Shown: positions 24,728 to 32,743 of the stretch, in pieces
Layout: every line of letters starts with the position of its first letter
Numbering within the stretch: position 1 is the first letter of the stretch
DNA from: Noviherbaspirillum denitrificans
GTDB lineage: Bacteria > Pseudomonadota > Gammaproteobacteria > Burkholderiales > Burkholderiaceae_D
Direction of reading: 5' to 3'
DNA length: 48,777 bases
NCBI RefSeq assembly: GCF_002211445.1
Contig: NZ_LSTO01000001.1
Location: forward strand, 3,211,419-3,260,195
Notes under the pieces: model-generated
What the model saw: only the letters and a program-made list of their open reading frames with translations
What the model was told of the DNA's origin: nothing
Database searches by the model: none
Made by a program: the position numbers and the translations under genes

Positions 24728-26659
24728 TCAGGCCGCTGCTGTCGCCGGTTGCGGCATGGTCATGTCGGACAGCAGTTCGAAGACTTCATCCTTCGACAGG
24801 ACATAACGCTCGAGCAGCGTATCCTTCAGCGCCCACATGATGTCCTTGTAATCCTTCATCGCCTCCAGCGAACGGGTGTACAGCTCGTCGGCCTTGGCTT
24901 CCACCTGGCGGACCGCGTCTTCGCTTGCACCTTCACGCTTGAACTGCGTGTAGTCGACCTTGGAACGTGAATACATCGACAACTGGTTGACCATCAGGTC
25001 GAGTTTGGCCGTGATCTTCTGGATGTCGTTCTGGCTGCCGGTCGAGATGCCGCGCGCGCCGTAGAACAGTTCCTCTGCCGCCACGCCACCGTAGAGCTGG
25101 ATCACGTCCTGTTCCATTTCTTCCAGCGTCTGCAGGGAGACATCCTCGTTCGACGACAGCACATAGCCCAGCGCGCCGACCTTGGATACGGATTCGGTGC
25201 TGATCTTGAGCAGCGGCGACTTCGCCTTCACTTCATCCCAGCTCATGCCCTGGCGCAGGAAAGGATCGATCTGCATGAAGAAGTGGCCGAGTTCGTGCAG
25301 TGCGACGCGCTCGCGCTTCTTGTCCTGTTCCGCGGTGGTCGCGCGGTCGGTCAGGCCGATCATCGAACGCTCGAAAGCGCGGAACATCACATCGGTGGTG
25401 ATCAGGAGCTTTTCCTGGATGGCGATCATGCTGGCGCGGTCGACCACGGTTTCCAGCAGCGCGGGACTGAGGTTGGCGGTGATCTCGGCGGCATAGTCGA
25501 GATTCAGGTTGGCCCAGTCCACGCATTCCGGATCCTTCTTCGCGAGGAACACGTTCAGCAGTTCACGACGCTCAGCCTTGTTGGGCAGGCGGAAATTGAT
25601 CTTCACAGCGAAGCGGCGCAGCATCGCCTCGTCCATCTGCGTGGTCGCGTCGTTGAAGTTGGACGCCACGACCCAGATCACGCCCGAGCCCTTGTCGCTC
25701 TTGATGCCGTCGAGCAGCGAGAGCAGGGTGTTGGCAGTGTCGTCATCCCACTTCTTGTCGCCGCGGCCGCGCGGCATGAACAGGCTTTGCGCTTCATCCA
25801 GGAAGATGATGCAGCGTTCCATCGAGCAAGCCTTTTTGTAGATGGCGTTGAGCGCCTTGGAACCGCCGCCGACGAGGCCGGACTCGAGGCCGGAACCGGA
25901 CGCCTGGATCAGCGGAATCTCCAGCTTCTTGGCGAGGTAGCCGGCCAGCTTGGTCTTGCCGGTGCCCGCCGGGCCGGTCAGCATGACGTTGAAGGGCTTG
26001 TCGATGTTGTGCGAACGATAAAGGTCGCGGTTACGGATCATTTCTTCCAGGTGCGCGACTTCCTGCTTGATGTCTTCCATCCCGATCAGGTCGTCCATGC
26101 TGCCTTTCAGGTTTTCCGGCTTGACGACGGACGCGCCGCCACCCAGGCCCATGCCCGGCAAGCCCTTGCGCAGGCCGACGAACAGCAGGACCAGCATGGC
26201 GATGCCAATGGCATTGCGCGCGAGGAATCCGCTCGCCTCGCTCAGGGCGCTGGCCTTGGTTTCCTTGTCTTCGAAGATTTCCTTGTGGGCTTCCAGGTAT
26301 TCGGTATTGGCAATTGCATAAGGAATGCTGTTCTTGAGCAGCACTTCACGTTCGAGGTTGCTGTGCGAGGTGCTCGGCACCTTCACCACATTGATCTGCG
26401 CCGCGTCCTTGTACTTGAACACGTAGCGCGGGAAATCCGACAGCGGCTGTGCCACCAGCAAATATTCGAGGCGGCCGGCGTTGTTCGCGAGGCGGGTGAT
26501 TTCGGAAATATCCTGGGAATGCACGATCGGGTTGGCGTCGCGCAGCGCCAGTGGCTTGAATACGACGGCGGCTACGCTCGCAAAGGCGAGCAGCACCATC
26601 AGTACCGCACCGACATAGGCATTGTTGAAGGCGTCATAAAGCTTGGAACATCGTGACAT
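24728..26659 (-). CDS. Divergent FtsH-like membrane AAA metalloprotease
   Basis: 643 residues from ATG 26659 (GAGG 8 nt upstream). The FtsH plan is kept: transmembrane helix 13-37, a periplasmic segment of about 110 residues, a second helix (about 148-164), an AAA domain and an M41-type peptidase. Walker A GPAGTGKT is at 229-236 and Walker B ends FLDEAQSLF (Asp288, Glu289), where housekeeping FtsH has a DEID motif. The arginine-finger region is DEAMLRRF. The zinc site is HELGH (455-459) rather than the usual HEAGH, and STGSQNDI probably supplies the third ligand. The protease is likely active, and probably a paralogue beside a normal FtsH elsewhere. It is transcribed alone. Confidence 0.88.
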   Translation of the reverse strand: MSRCSKLYDAFNNAYVGAVLMVLLAFASVAAVVFKPLALRDANPIVHSQDISEITRLANNAGRLEYLLVAQPLSDFPRYVFKYKDAAQINVVKVPSTSHSNLEREVLLKNSIPYAIANTEYLEAHKEIFEDKETKASALSEASGFLARNAIGIAMLVLLFVGLRKGLPGMGLGGGASVVKPENLKGSMDDLIGMEDIKQEVAHLEEMIRNRDLYRSHNIDKPFNVMLTGPAGTGKTKLAGYLAKKLEIPLIQASGSGLESGLVGGGSKALNAIYKKACSMERCIIFLDEAQSLFMPRGRGDKKWDDDTANTLLSLLDGIKSDKGSGVIWVVASNFNDATTQMDEAMLRRFAVKINFRLPNKAERRELLNVFLAKKDPECVDWANLNLDYAAEITANLSPALLETVVDRASMIAIQEKLLITTDVMFRAFERSMIGLTDRATTAEQDKKRERVALHELGHFFMQIDPFLRQGMSWDEVKAKSPLLKISTESVSKVGALGYVLSSNEDVSLQTLEEMEQDVIQLYGGVAAEELFYGARGISTGSQNDIQKITAKLDLMVNQLSMYSRSKVDYTQFKREGASEDAVRQVEAKADELYTRSLEAMKDYKDIMWALKDTLLERYVLSKDEVFELLSDMTMPQPATAAA

Positions 26660-26747
26660 TCGGTCGTCCTCTAGGAAGGTCTGTTGAGAGCGCGAATCCC
26701 GGATGCTGTGTCCAGAGCGCGCAACGTTGCTGATCAGAAGCCAATAG

Positions 26748-26772
26748 GACAGGGCAGGAGCGTTTTGGTTGC
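26748..26772 (-). promoter_or_regulatory. Possible ECF-sigma-like promoter of the FtsH-like gene
   Basis: On the minus strand GGGCAAC (ending at 26768), 17 bp and GTCCTA lie about 90 bp before the FtsH-like start. The element resembles one before the small gene at 35993 (shared TGC-GGG-AAC block and an identical GCTCCTGC). The match to GGAAC...GTC extracytoplasmic-function promoters is imperfect. Confidence 0.3.
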
Positions 26773-26906
26773 CCCGCAAAAAAGAAAAATGCGCAGATTT
26801 TTTTTATGGACGCGATAGCGTGCTGCCGATCGTTCCGCAGGGAAAAATTACCGAGCGCAACGTACCGTTGACAATGCGCAAGCGCGAGGGGGAGCGAGGT
26901 GCTTAA

Positions 26907-27098
26907 ATGAAGTCATGCGACAGCGCGTCTCAGGAGACAGGGGCGATGGTAACTATAATAATTCTGGCATTGGGATTCCTCACGGCGGCGCTCGTCGTCG
27001 GGGTCTTCATTGTGGCGGTCATGGAGCTCAATGAAATTGACAACATAGGCGAGAGCACGCGCGCACCGGAGTTCAGGCACCCTGTTTCTGCTCGCTGA
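26907..27098 (+). CDS. Small single-span membrane protein (possible gene)
   Basis: 63 residues from ATG 26907 (GAGG 7 nt upstream), or 50 from ATG 26946 (GGAG about 9 nt upstream). One strong transmembrane helix (VTIIILALGFLTAALVVGVF) is followed by an acidic tail. It is divergent from the FtsH-like protease, and its 3' end overlaps the convergent small gene at 27073 by 26 bp. I do not recognise it. Hydrophobicity and ribosome sites make it plausible, but the codon evidence is thin. It could be a small adaptor of the protease (speculative). Confidence 0.4.
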   Translation: MKSCDSASQETGAMVTIIILALGFLTAALVVGVFIVAVMELNEIDNIGESTRAPEFRHPVSAR

Positions 27099-27252
27099 AG
27101 TGCCGCTCGATCAGGCGGGCGAACGCAACCAGTTCCTTTTCGGTCGCCATGTCGTTCAGGAAGCAGAGTTCGCCGTCGACGATCATCAACCTGGCCTGAT
27201 GGGCTAGTTCAAGTATGGCGTCACGCCTCAGTTCGTGATGCAGGTTTTTCAT
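27073..27252 (-). CDS. Small hypothetical protein, 59 aa
   Basis: I chose ATG 27252, which has AGGA 8 nt upstream; the frame stays open to 27345 without a good start. The product (MKNLHHELRRDAILELAHQA, then a charged C-terminus) is helical and soluble with one cysteine. I do not recognise it. A GGAAC-N18-GTC element lies about 55 bp upstream, similar to one before the small gene at 35993. This suggests both are short, co-regulated stress-type proteins (inference). Confidence 0.5.
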   Translation of the reverse strand: MKNLHHELRRDAILELAHQARLMIVDGELCFLNDMATEKELVAFARLIERHFSEQKQGA

Positions 27253-27304
27253 GGCGGTTCCTGGAAGTGGATGGAAAGAAATTCTTTTGAGAAATTCCTC
27301 CTGT

Positions 27305-27330
27305 GACGCCGTTCCTCCTCGCTTAGTTCC
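27305..27330 (-). promoter_or_regulatory. Possible ECF-sigma-like promoter of the 59-aa gene
   Basis: GGAAC (27326-27330) and GTCAC (GTC at 27305-27307) are separated by 18 bp on the minus strand, 53 bp before the ATG. The spacing is the same as in the element at 36250-36275. Confidence 0.35.
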
Positions 27331-27380
27331 GCCGCCGGCTGTCATCTTTAAAACGTATCAAAGTGGTAACATACTGCGCC

Positions 27381-29867
27381 ATGCGCGCAAGTTACCAACC
27401 CTCATCATTCCCTCTTGATACAGCGGCCAGCCCGGCCGTTCGGGAAGCCATCCGCCGCCTCGCCGAGGAGGCTTCCATGATCGTATGGGAAGCCGATGCG
27501 GATGGGTGTTGCACCTATCTGAATCCTGACGCGGCGCAGGCGTTTTCGTCACCGCGCGAATTGCACATCAACGACTGGTTTTCGCACATTCATCCCGAGG
27601 ATGCGCCAGCAGCCATCCAGAGCATCCTTGAAGCACGCCGCACCCGCCGCCAATACCGGCTCGAATACCGGATCAGTTGTCGAAACGGCAGCACCCGCTG
27701 GATTTCCGATACCGGTGCCCCGCGCCTGGACGCGCAAGGCAAGCTGCTCGGCTATCTCGGTACCCTTCTGGATGTGACGGAAAACCATGAAGTCCGCGCC
27801 AGGCTGATGCGCAGTGAAATCGAACACCGCCTGCTGACGGAAAACGCGCGCGACCTGATTTCCTACAGCGACGCCAGCAACATCTACGTGTACGCCTCGC
27901 CTTCGCACAAGGACACGCTCGGTTATGAGCTGCATGAACTGGTCGGGACGCATCTGTACGATTACATCCACCCGGACGATGTCGCCGCAGAGCCTCCGGG
28001 CCCGCGGTCCAAGCGCCGCGGCCTGGTCAATATCCGTTTCCGCCACAAGAAGGGGCATTGGGTATGGCTGGGCGCGAGTACGCGCACGGTGCGCGATCCT
28101 CAGAGCGGGGCGAAGATGGGGATCGTGGCGATTGCACGTGACATTACGACGCAACTGGAGGCCGGCAAGGAACTGGCGCGGCGCGAGGAGCGCTTCCGCA
28201 GCCTGACGACCCTGTCGTCGGACTGGTATTGGGAAACCGATGCCCGCATCCGCTTCAGCTTTTTTTCCGAAGGCATCTACCAGCGGCTCGGCCAGCGCAC
28301 GACCGAGCTGCTCGGTTCCAGCTTCGAAGAGCATATCGCCGATCCCAAGGCCGCCGGATTCATCGTCTGCGCCGAAAGCGTCGCCGCCCGCAAGCCTTTC
28401 CACGACCTCATTTACCCGGTCTGGTCGCTTACCAAGCCAGGCGACATCCGTTTCCTGCGCATTTCGGGCGAACCGTTCAGCGAGGACGGCGTTTTCTGCG
28501 GTTACCGTGGCGTCAGCCGCGACGTCACCCATGAAGTACGGACCGCCAACGCCCTCGAACAGCTCGCCACCCGCGATACGCTGACCAAGCTGCCGAACCG
28601 CGAGCTGTTGCAGCGCCGCCTGCGCCAATGGCTCGAGGAACGGCGGCCTGATGCACAGCTGGCCGTATTCTTCATCGACCTCGACAACTTCAAGGAAGTC
28701 AACGACTCGCTCGGGCATGCGGCGGGAGATGCGCTGCTCAAGAATATCGCTGCCAGGCTCCGGCGCTGCATCCGGCCCAGCGATACTGTCGCCCGGCTGG
28801 GTGGGGACGAGTTCGTGGTCCTTGCCGAATGCAGGTATGGTGATACCTCCGCCATGCGTCTCGGAGAAAAGCTGTGCCGGGCACTCGACCCGCCGGCGAT
28901 GATCGAGGGACACGAGGTGCGCGCCTGCGCATCGATCGGCATCAGCATGTTCCCGCAGGACGGCGAAACCAGCGACGTGCTGCTGCAAAATGCGGATACC
29001 GCGTTGTACCGCGCCAAGGCGGCCGGCGGTAACTGTTTCCGCTTCTACACGCCCGACATGAGTGCCGAGTCGCGCACCCGCATGATGCGCCACGCCGCCT
29101 TGCGCCATGCGCTCGATCGCAACGAATTCGTCGTGTATTACCAGCCGCGCGTCGACCTGAAGACTTCGCGCCTGACTGGCGTCGAAGCCTTGTTGCGCTG
29201 GACGCATCCGCAGCTCGGCGAGGTGTCGCCGGTGGATTTCATTCCGCTGGCGGAGGAAAGTGGCCTGATCGACAGCATTACCGACTGGGTGTTACGGCGC
29301 GCAACGCAGCAGGTGCAGGAATGGACGCTGCGCCATGGACGCCCATTCACTGTTTCGGTCAACCTCTCCGCGCGCCAGCTGCGCAACGAAAAGATCCTGG
29401 CTTCGGTCAGGCAAGCGCTGCGTGCCAGCGGCCTGCATCCCGGGCAGCTGGAACTGGAACTCACCGAATCGGCATTGATGGAAGACGCCGATACTGCGGC
29501 CATCCTGCTGAAGGAGCTCAAGCGTCACGGCCTGCGCCTGTCGGTCGACGACTTCGGCACCGGCTATTCATCGCTTGCCTATTTGCGCCGCTTCCCGCTC
29601 GATTGCCTGAAGCTGGACCGGTCCTTCCTGCTGCAAAACCATTCTGATGAAGTCAGTCCCTGGAAGCTGGCGGAGGCTGTCATCAACCTGGCGCATACAC
29701 TGGGCTTGTCGGTGGTGGCGGAAGGTGTGGAGAGCGAGGAGCACCTGGCCTTCCTGCGGACCACCTCCTGCGACGAAATCCAGGGATCGTGCATCAGCGC
29801 TCCCATGCCGCCGGAAGACATGGAACGCCTGTTGTGCTCGACGCATTCCGAACAGCTCTTGGCCTGA
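27381..29867 (+). CDS. PAS(x3)-GGDEF-EAL cyclic di-GMP enzyme
   Basis: 828 residues from ATG 27381; a GTG six codons earlier is possible but neither has a strong ribosome site. Three PAS modules (about 25-135, 145-258, 268-385) feed a GGDEF domain (390-555) and an EAL domain (565-820). The cyclase motif LGGDEF is intact (474-478) with RPSD as the inhibitory site. The EAL residues E602AL, NLSARQL, ELTE, DDFGTGYSS and AEGVES are present. No membrane helix, so it senses cytoplasmic cues. Its stop codon directly abuts that of the convergent SpmA/B-like gene. Confidence 0.92.
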   Translation: MRASYQPSSFPLDTAASPAVREAIRRLAEEASMIVWEADADGCCTYLNPDAAQAFSSPRELHINDWFSHIHPEDAPAAIQSILEARRTRRQYRLEYRISCRNGSTRWISDTGAPRLDAQGKLLGYLGTLLDVTENHEVRARLMRSEIEHRLLTENARDLISYSDASNIYVYASPSHKDTLGYELHELVGTHLYDYIHPDDVAAEPPGPRSKRRGLVNIRFRHKKGHWVWLGASTRTVRDPQSGAKMGIVAIARDITTQLEAGKELARREERFRSLTTLSSDWYWETDARIRFSFFSEGIYQRLGQRTTELLGSSFEEHIADPKAAGFIVCAESVAARKPFHDLIYPVWSLTKPGDIRFLRISGEPFSEDGVFCGYRGVSRDVTHEVRTANALEQLATRDTLTKLPNRELLQRRLRQWLEERRPDAQLAVFFIDLDNFKEVNDSLGHAAGDALLKNIAARLRRCIRPSDTVARLGGDEFVVLAECRYGDTSAMRLGEKLCRALDPPAMIEGHEVRACASIGISMFPQDGETSDVLLQNADTALYRAKAAGGNCFRFYTPDMSAESRTRMMRHAALRHALDRNEFVVYYQPRVDLKTSRLTGVEALLRWTHPQLGEVSPVDFIPLAEESGLIDSITDWVLRRATQQVQEWTLRHGRPFTVSVNLSARQLRNEKILASVRQALRASGLHPGQLELELTESALMEDADTAAILLKELKRHGLRLSVDDFGTGYSSLAYLRRFPLDCLKLDRSFLLQNHSDEVSPWKLAEAVINLAHTLGLSVVAEGVESEEHLAFLRTTSCDEIQGSCISAPMPPEDMERLLCSTHSEQLLA

Positions 29868-31094
29868 TCAGCCGAAGAACCAGTAACACACCCAGATCGA
29901 CGCAAGCACGCCTGCGAGGTCGGCGAGCAGCGCGCATCCTACCGCATGCCGCGCCCGCTGGATGCCGACTGCCCCGAAATACACGGCGAGCACGTAGAAA
30001 GTGGTCTCGGTGCTGCCCTGGACAGTCGCGGCAACGAGCGCGGGGAAACTGTCGACCCCGCCGCTCTTCATCAGCTCGATCAGCATGGCGCGCGCGGCAC
30101 TGCCTGAAAACGGTTTGACCAGAGCGGTCGGGAGGGCGTCAACGAAACGTGTATCCCAACCCAGCGTCACGACGACGTAACGAATGCCATCCAGCGCCGC
30201 CTCCAGCGCACCGGAAGCGCGCAGCACGCCGACCGCGCAGAGCATGGCGACGAGGTAGGGCAGGAGGTTCTTTGCGACGTCGAAGCCTTCCTTCGCGCCT
30301 TCAACGAAGGTCTCATAGACAGGCACGCGCCGCGATGCGCCGACCAGCAGGAAGAGCAGGATCAGTCCGAACAGGACAAGGTTGCCGAGCAGGGAGGAAA
30401 GTGCGGCAAGTCCTGCGGTCGACATGCCGCCCAGGGTCGCCATGAAGCCGCCAAGCAGCAGCGCGAACCCGCCCAGCCAGGCGAGGACGACGGGATCCCA
30501 TATCTTCAGGCGCTGCATCAGTGCGACCGACAGGAAACCGGTGAGGGTAGAGGCGCTGGTGGCAATCAGGATGGGCAGGAAGACCATGGTCGGATCCGGC
30601 GCGCCCTGTTGCAGGCGGTACATGAAGATGGATACCGGCAGCAGCGTGAGGGAGGAGGCGTTCAGGACCAGGAACAGGATCTGTGCATTGGTGGCCGTGT
30701 CGGGCCGGTCGTTCAGTTCCTGCAACGCGCGCATGGCCTTGAGGCCGATGGGTGTTGCGGCGTTGTCCAAACCAAGACCGTTCGCGGTGAAGTTCAGCGT
30801 GATCAATCCCAGAGCGGGATGGCCGGCCGGCACGCCGGGCATGAGGCGCCGGAACAGCGGCGTCAGCACGCGTGCAAGCAATTCCACCAGGCCCGCCTTT
30901 TCGGCGATGCGCAGGAATCCCATCCATAGGGTGAGCGTGCCGAACAGGAGGATCATGACTTCGACGGACAGCTTCGCCATCGCAAACAGGCTTTCCACCA
31001 TCGCGCCGAATACGCCCGGGTCACCCGCCAGCCAGCGGGCCGCTGCGCTGATCGCGGCGACCAGGAAAAATCCGAGCCACAATCCGTTCAGCAT
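29868..31094 (-). CDS. Nucleoside-recognition (SpmA/SpmB-type) membrane protein
   Basis: 408 residues with about ten hydrophobic segments. The N-terminal half resembles SpmA (LTLWMGFLRIAEKAGLVELLA, ITLNFTANGLGLDNAATPIGLKAMRALQELN) and the C-terminal half SpmB (FVEGAKEGFDVAKNLLPYLVAML, GSTETTFYVLAVYFGAVGI), so it is the fused form seen in many Gram-negatives. Named after spore maturation in Bacillus, the family has a gate domain shared with nucleoside transporters; its substrate here is unknown. Start ATG 31094 with GGGGA upstream. Confidence 0.88.
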   Translation of the reverse strand: MLNGLWLGFFLVAAISAAARWLAGDPGVFGAMVESLFAMAKLSVEVMILLFGTLTLWMGFLRIAEKAGLVELLARVLTPLFRRLMPGVPAGHPALGLITLNFTANGLGLDNAATPIGLKAMRALQELNDRPDTATNAQILFLVLNASSLTLLPVSIFMYRLQQGAPDPTMVFLPILIATSASTLTGFLSVALMQRLKIWDPVVLAWLGGFALLLGGFMATLGGMSTAGLAALSSLLGNLVLFGLILLFLLVGASRRVPVYETFVEGAKEGFDVAKNLLPYLVAMLCAVGVLRASGALEAALDGIRYVVVTLGWDTRFVDALPTALVKPFSGSAARAMLIELMKSGGVDSFPALVAATVQGSTETTFYVLAVYFGAVGIQRARHAVGCALLADLAGVLASIWVCYWFFG

Positions 31095-31250
31095 GCGCCG
31101 GTCCCCGCGCAAGATAGTTGTTTAGAAATTGGTGGAGTGCGCAGACAGGCGGAGGTCATCGAAAATGCGGCGAAGATGTTCGTGTTAACATCAGCATGAT
31201 ACCGGTGGAAATCTCCGCCGGATTGATTTTCAGCCCGGCTTTCGATAAAC

Positions 31251-32387
31251 GTGAACTCTCCCGTATCTCTTTTTTCCACACTGCCCACGCCGGCGATCAT
31301 CCTCGATCGCCAGCGGCTCGAAGCGAATTGCGCGCGCATGGCGCGACGTGCCGCCGACGCTGGCGTCCGACTCCGGCCCCACCTGAAGACCGCGAAAAGC
31401 GCCGAGGTTGCCCGGATCGCAACAGCCGGCCAGTTTGGCGGCATTACCGTATCGACGATAGCGGAGCTCGCCTATTTCTTCGAGGCCGGCTTCCGCGACA
31501 TCACCTATGCAGTCGGGATCGCGCCTTCGAAGCTGACTGCCATCGAAGCGTATATCGCGCGTGGCGCACGGATCAGCATCGTCCTGGATTCGGTGCGCGC
31601 GGCGGAGGCGATCGCCGGCCACGCCGGTGCACCGCTGTCGGTGCTGATCGAAATCGATTGCGGCGGCCATCGCGCCGGCGTCGCTGCCGGCAGCGACGCA
31701 TTGATTGCCATCGCCAAGCGGATTGCAGACGCCCCCGGATTGCATCTGGAAGGCGTGCTGACCCATGCCGGACACTCCTATCATGCGGCAAGCGAAGCGG
31801 CGCGCGCGCAAATTGCCATTGCCGAGCGCGATGCGGCGGTGCTGGCGGCGGAACGCATCCGCGCCGCCGGCATGACATGCGACACAGTGAGCATCGGCTC
31901 GACGCCGACCGCACTGACCGACGTGCCGCTCGACGGCGTGACCGAGATCCGGCCTGGCGTGTATGTGTTTTTCGACCTCTCGCAGGCGCGCCTGGGCGTC
32001 TGCAATGTGGACGACATCGCGGTCAGCGTGCTGGCGACAGTCATCGGGCATCATCGTGAAGCCGGCCACATGCTGGTCGATGCAGGCGCACTGGCGATTT
32101 CAAAGGATGTCAGCGCGAACGAGCATGACCCGCACATCGGCTACGGGCTGGTATGCGACATCGATGGCCGGCCCATCGACGGTTTGTATGTCGCGGATGT
32201 GCATCAGGAACATGGATTCGTGCGCAGCACACATGGGACGCCGCCGTTCGAGCGCTTTCCCGTCGGATCGCAGTTGCGCATCCTGCCGAACCACGCGTGC
32301 ATGACCGTCGCCCCGTATCGCGAGTACCATGTGCTTGACACGGCATCGGACGCGCTGACCAAATGGAGCAAGACGTATGGCTGGTAA
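31251..32387 (+). CDS. DSD1-type PLP enzyme (D-serine dehydratase / D-threonine aldolase family)
   Basis: 378 residues from GTG 31251; LPTPAIILDRQRLEAN is the conserved family N-terminus, so a later start is unlikely although the ribosome site is weak. It is an alanine racemase-like TIM barrel with the PLP lysine in RPHLKTAK (Lys46), followed by a beta-domain. The zinc ligands expected in the eukaryote-like D-serine dehydratase are present as PNHACMTV (His348, Cys350). It should act on a D-3-hydroxy amino acid such as D-serine or D-threonine. A receiver gene overlaps its 3' end by 11 bp. A short hairpin (31202-31221) lies in the leader region. Confidence 0.88.
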   Translation: MNSPVSLFSTLPTPAIILDRQRLEANCARMARRAADAGVRLRPHLKTAKSAEVARIATAGQFGGITVSTIAELAYFFEAGFRDITYAVGIAPSKLTAIEAYIARGARISIVLDSVRAAEAIAGHAGAPLSVLIEIDCGGHRAGVAAGSDALIAIAKRIADAPGLHLEGVLTHAGHSYHAASEAARAQIAIAERDAAVLAAERIRAAGMTCDTVSIGSTPTALTDVPLDGVTEIRPGVYVFFDLSQARLGVCNVDDIAVSVLATVIGHHREAGHMLVDAGALAISKDVSANEHDPHIGYGLVCDIDGRPIDGLYVADVHQEHGFVRSTHGTPPFERFPVGSQLRILPNHACMTVAPYREYHVLDTASDALTKWSKTYGW

Positions 32388-32742
32388 ACGCCTGTTGGTG
32401 ATCGAGGATGACCCGGCCAACCTGCGGCTGATGGTCCTGCTGCTGAAAGCCGCAGGACACGAGGTGACGGGTGCGCTGAATGGCGGGGAGGGATTGCTGG
32501 CGGCACGTCGTGATTTGCCCGACCTGATCCTGTGCGACGGCCGCATGCCGGACATGACGGGAATCGAGGTATTGCGCAGCCTTCGCGGCGATGCGGCGAC
32601 GGCAGGAATCCCGATGGTTGCCGTCACCGGGCTGGCGCGGGACGGCGAGGTGCACGAGCTGCTCGACGCAGGCTTCAACGGCTATATCGCGAAGCCCTTC
32701 GATATCAAGACGTTTGCGGCGCAGGTAGCGTCTTTTTTATAG
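32377..32742 (+). CDS. Stand-alone response-regulator receiver domain
   Basis: 121 residues, a single CheY-like receiver without output domain. The acidic pocket is VIEDD, the phospho-acceptor Asp54 lies in LILCDGRMPDMTGIEVL, Thr is in AVTGLA and the conserved lysine in IAKPFD. Such proteins act as phosphorelay intermediates or allosteric regulators. It overlaps the DSD1-type gene by 11 bp, so the two are co-translated, an odd pairing with no obvious logic. It ends 1 bp from the convergent GGDEF/EAL gene, a possible target. No histidine kinase is in the window. Confidence 0.92.
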   Translation: MAGKRLLVIEDDPANLRLMVLLLKAAGHEVTGALNGGEGLLAARRDLPDLILCDGRMPDMTGIEVLRSLRGDAATAGIPMVAVTGLARDGEVHELLDAGFNGYIAKPFDIKTFAAQVASFL

Positions 32743-32743
32743 G

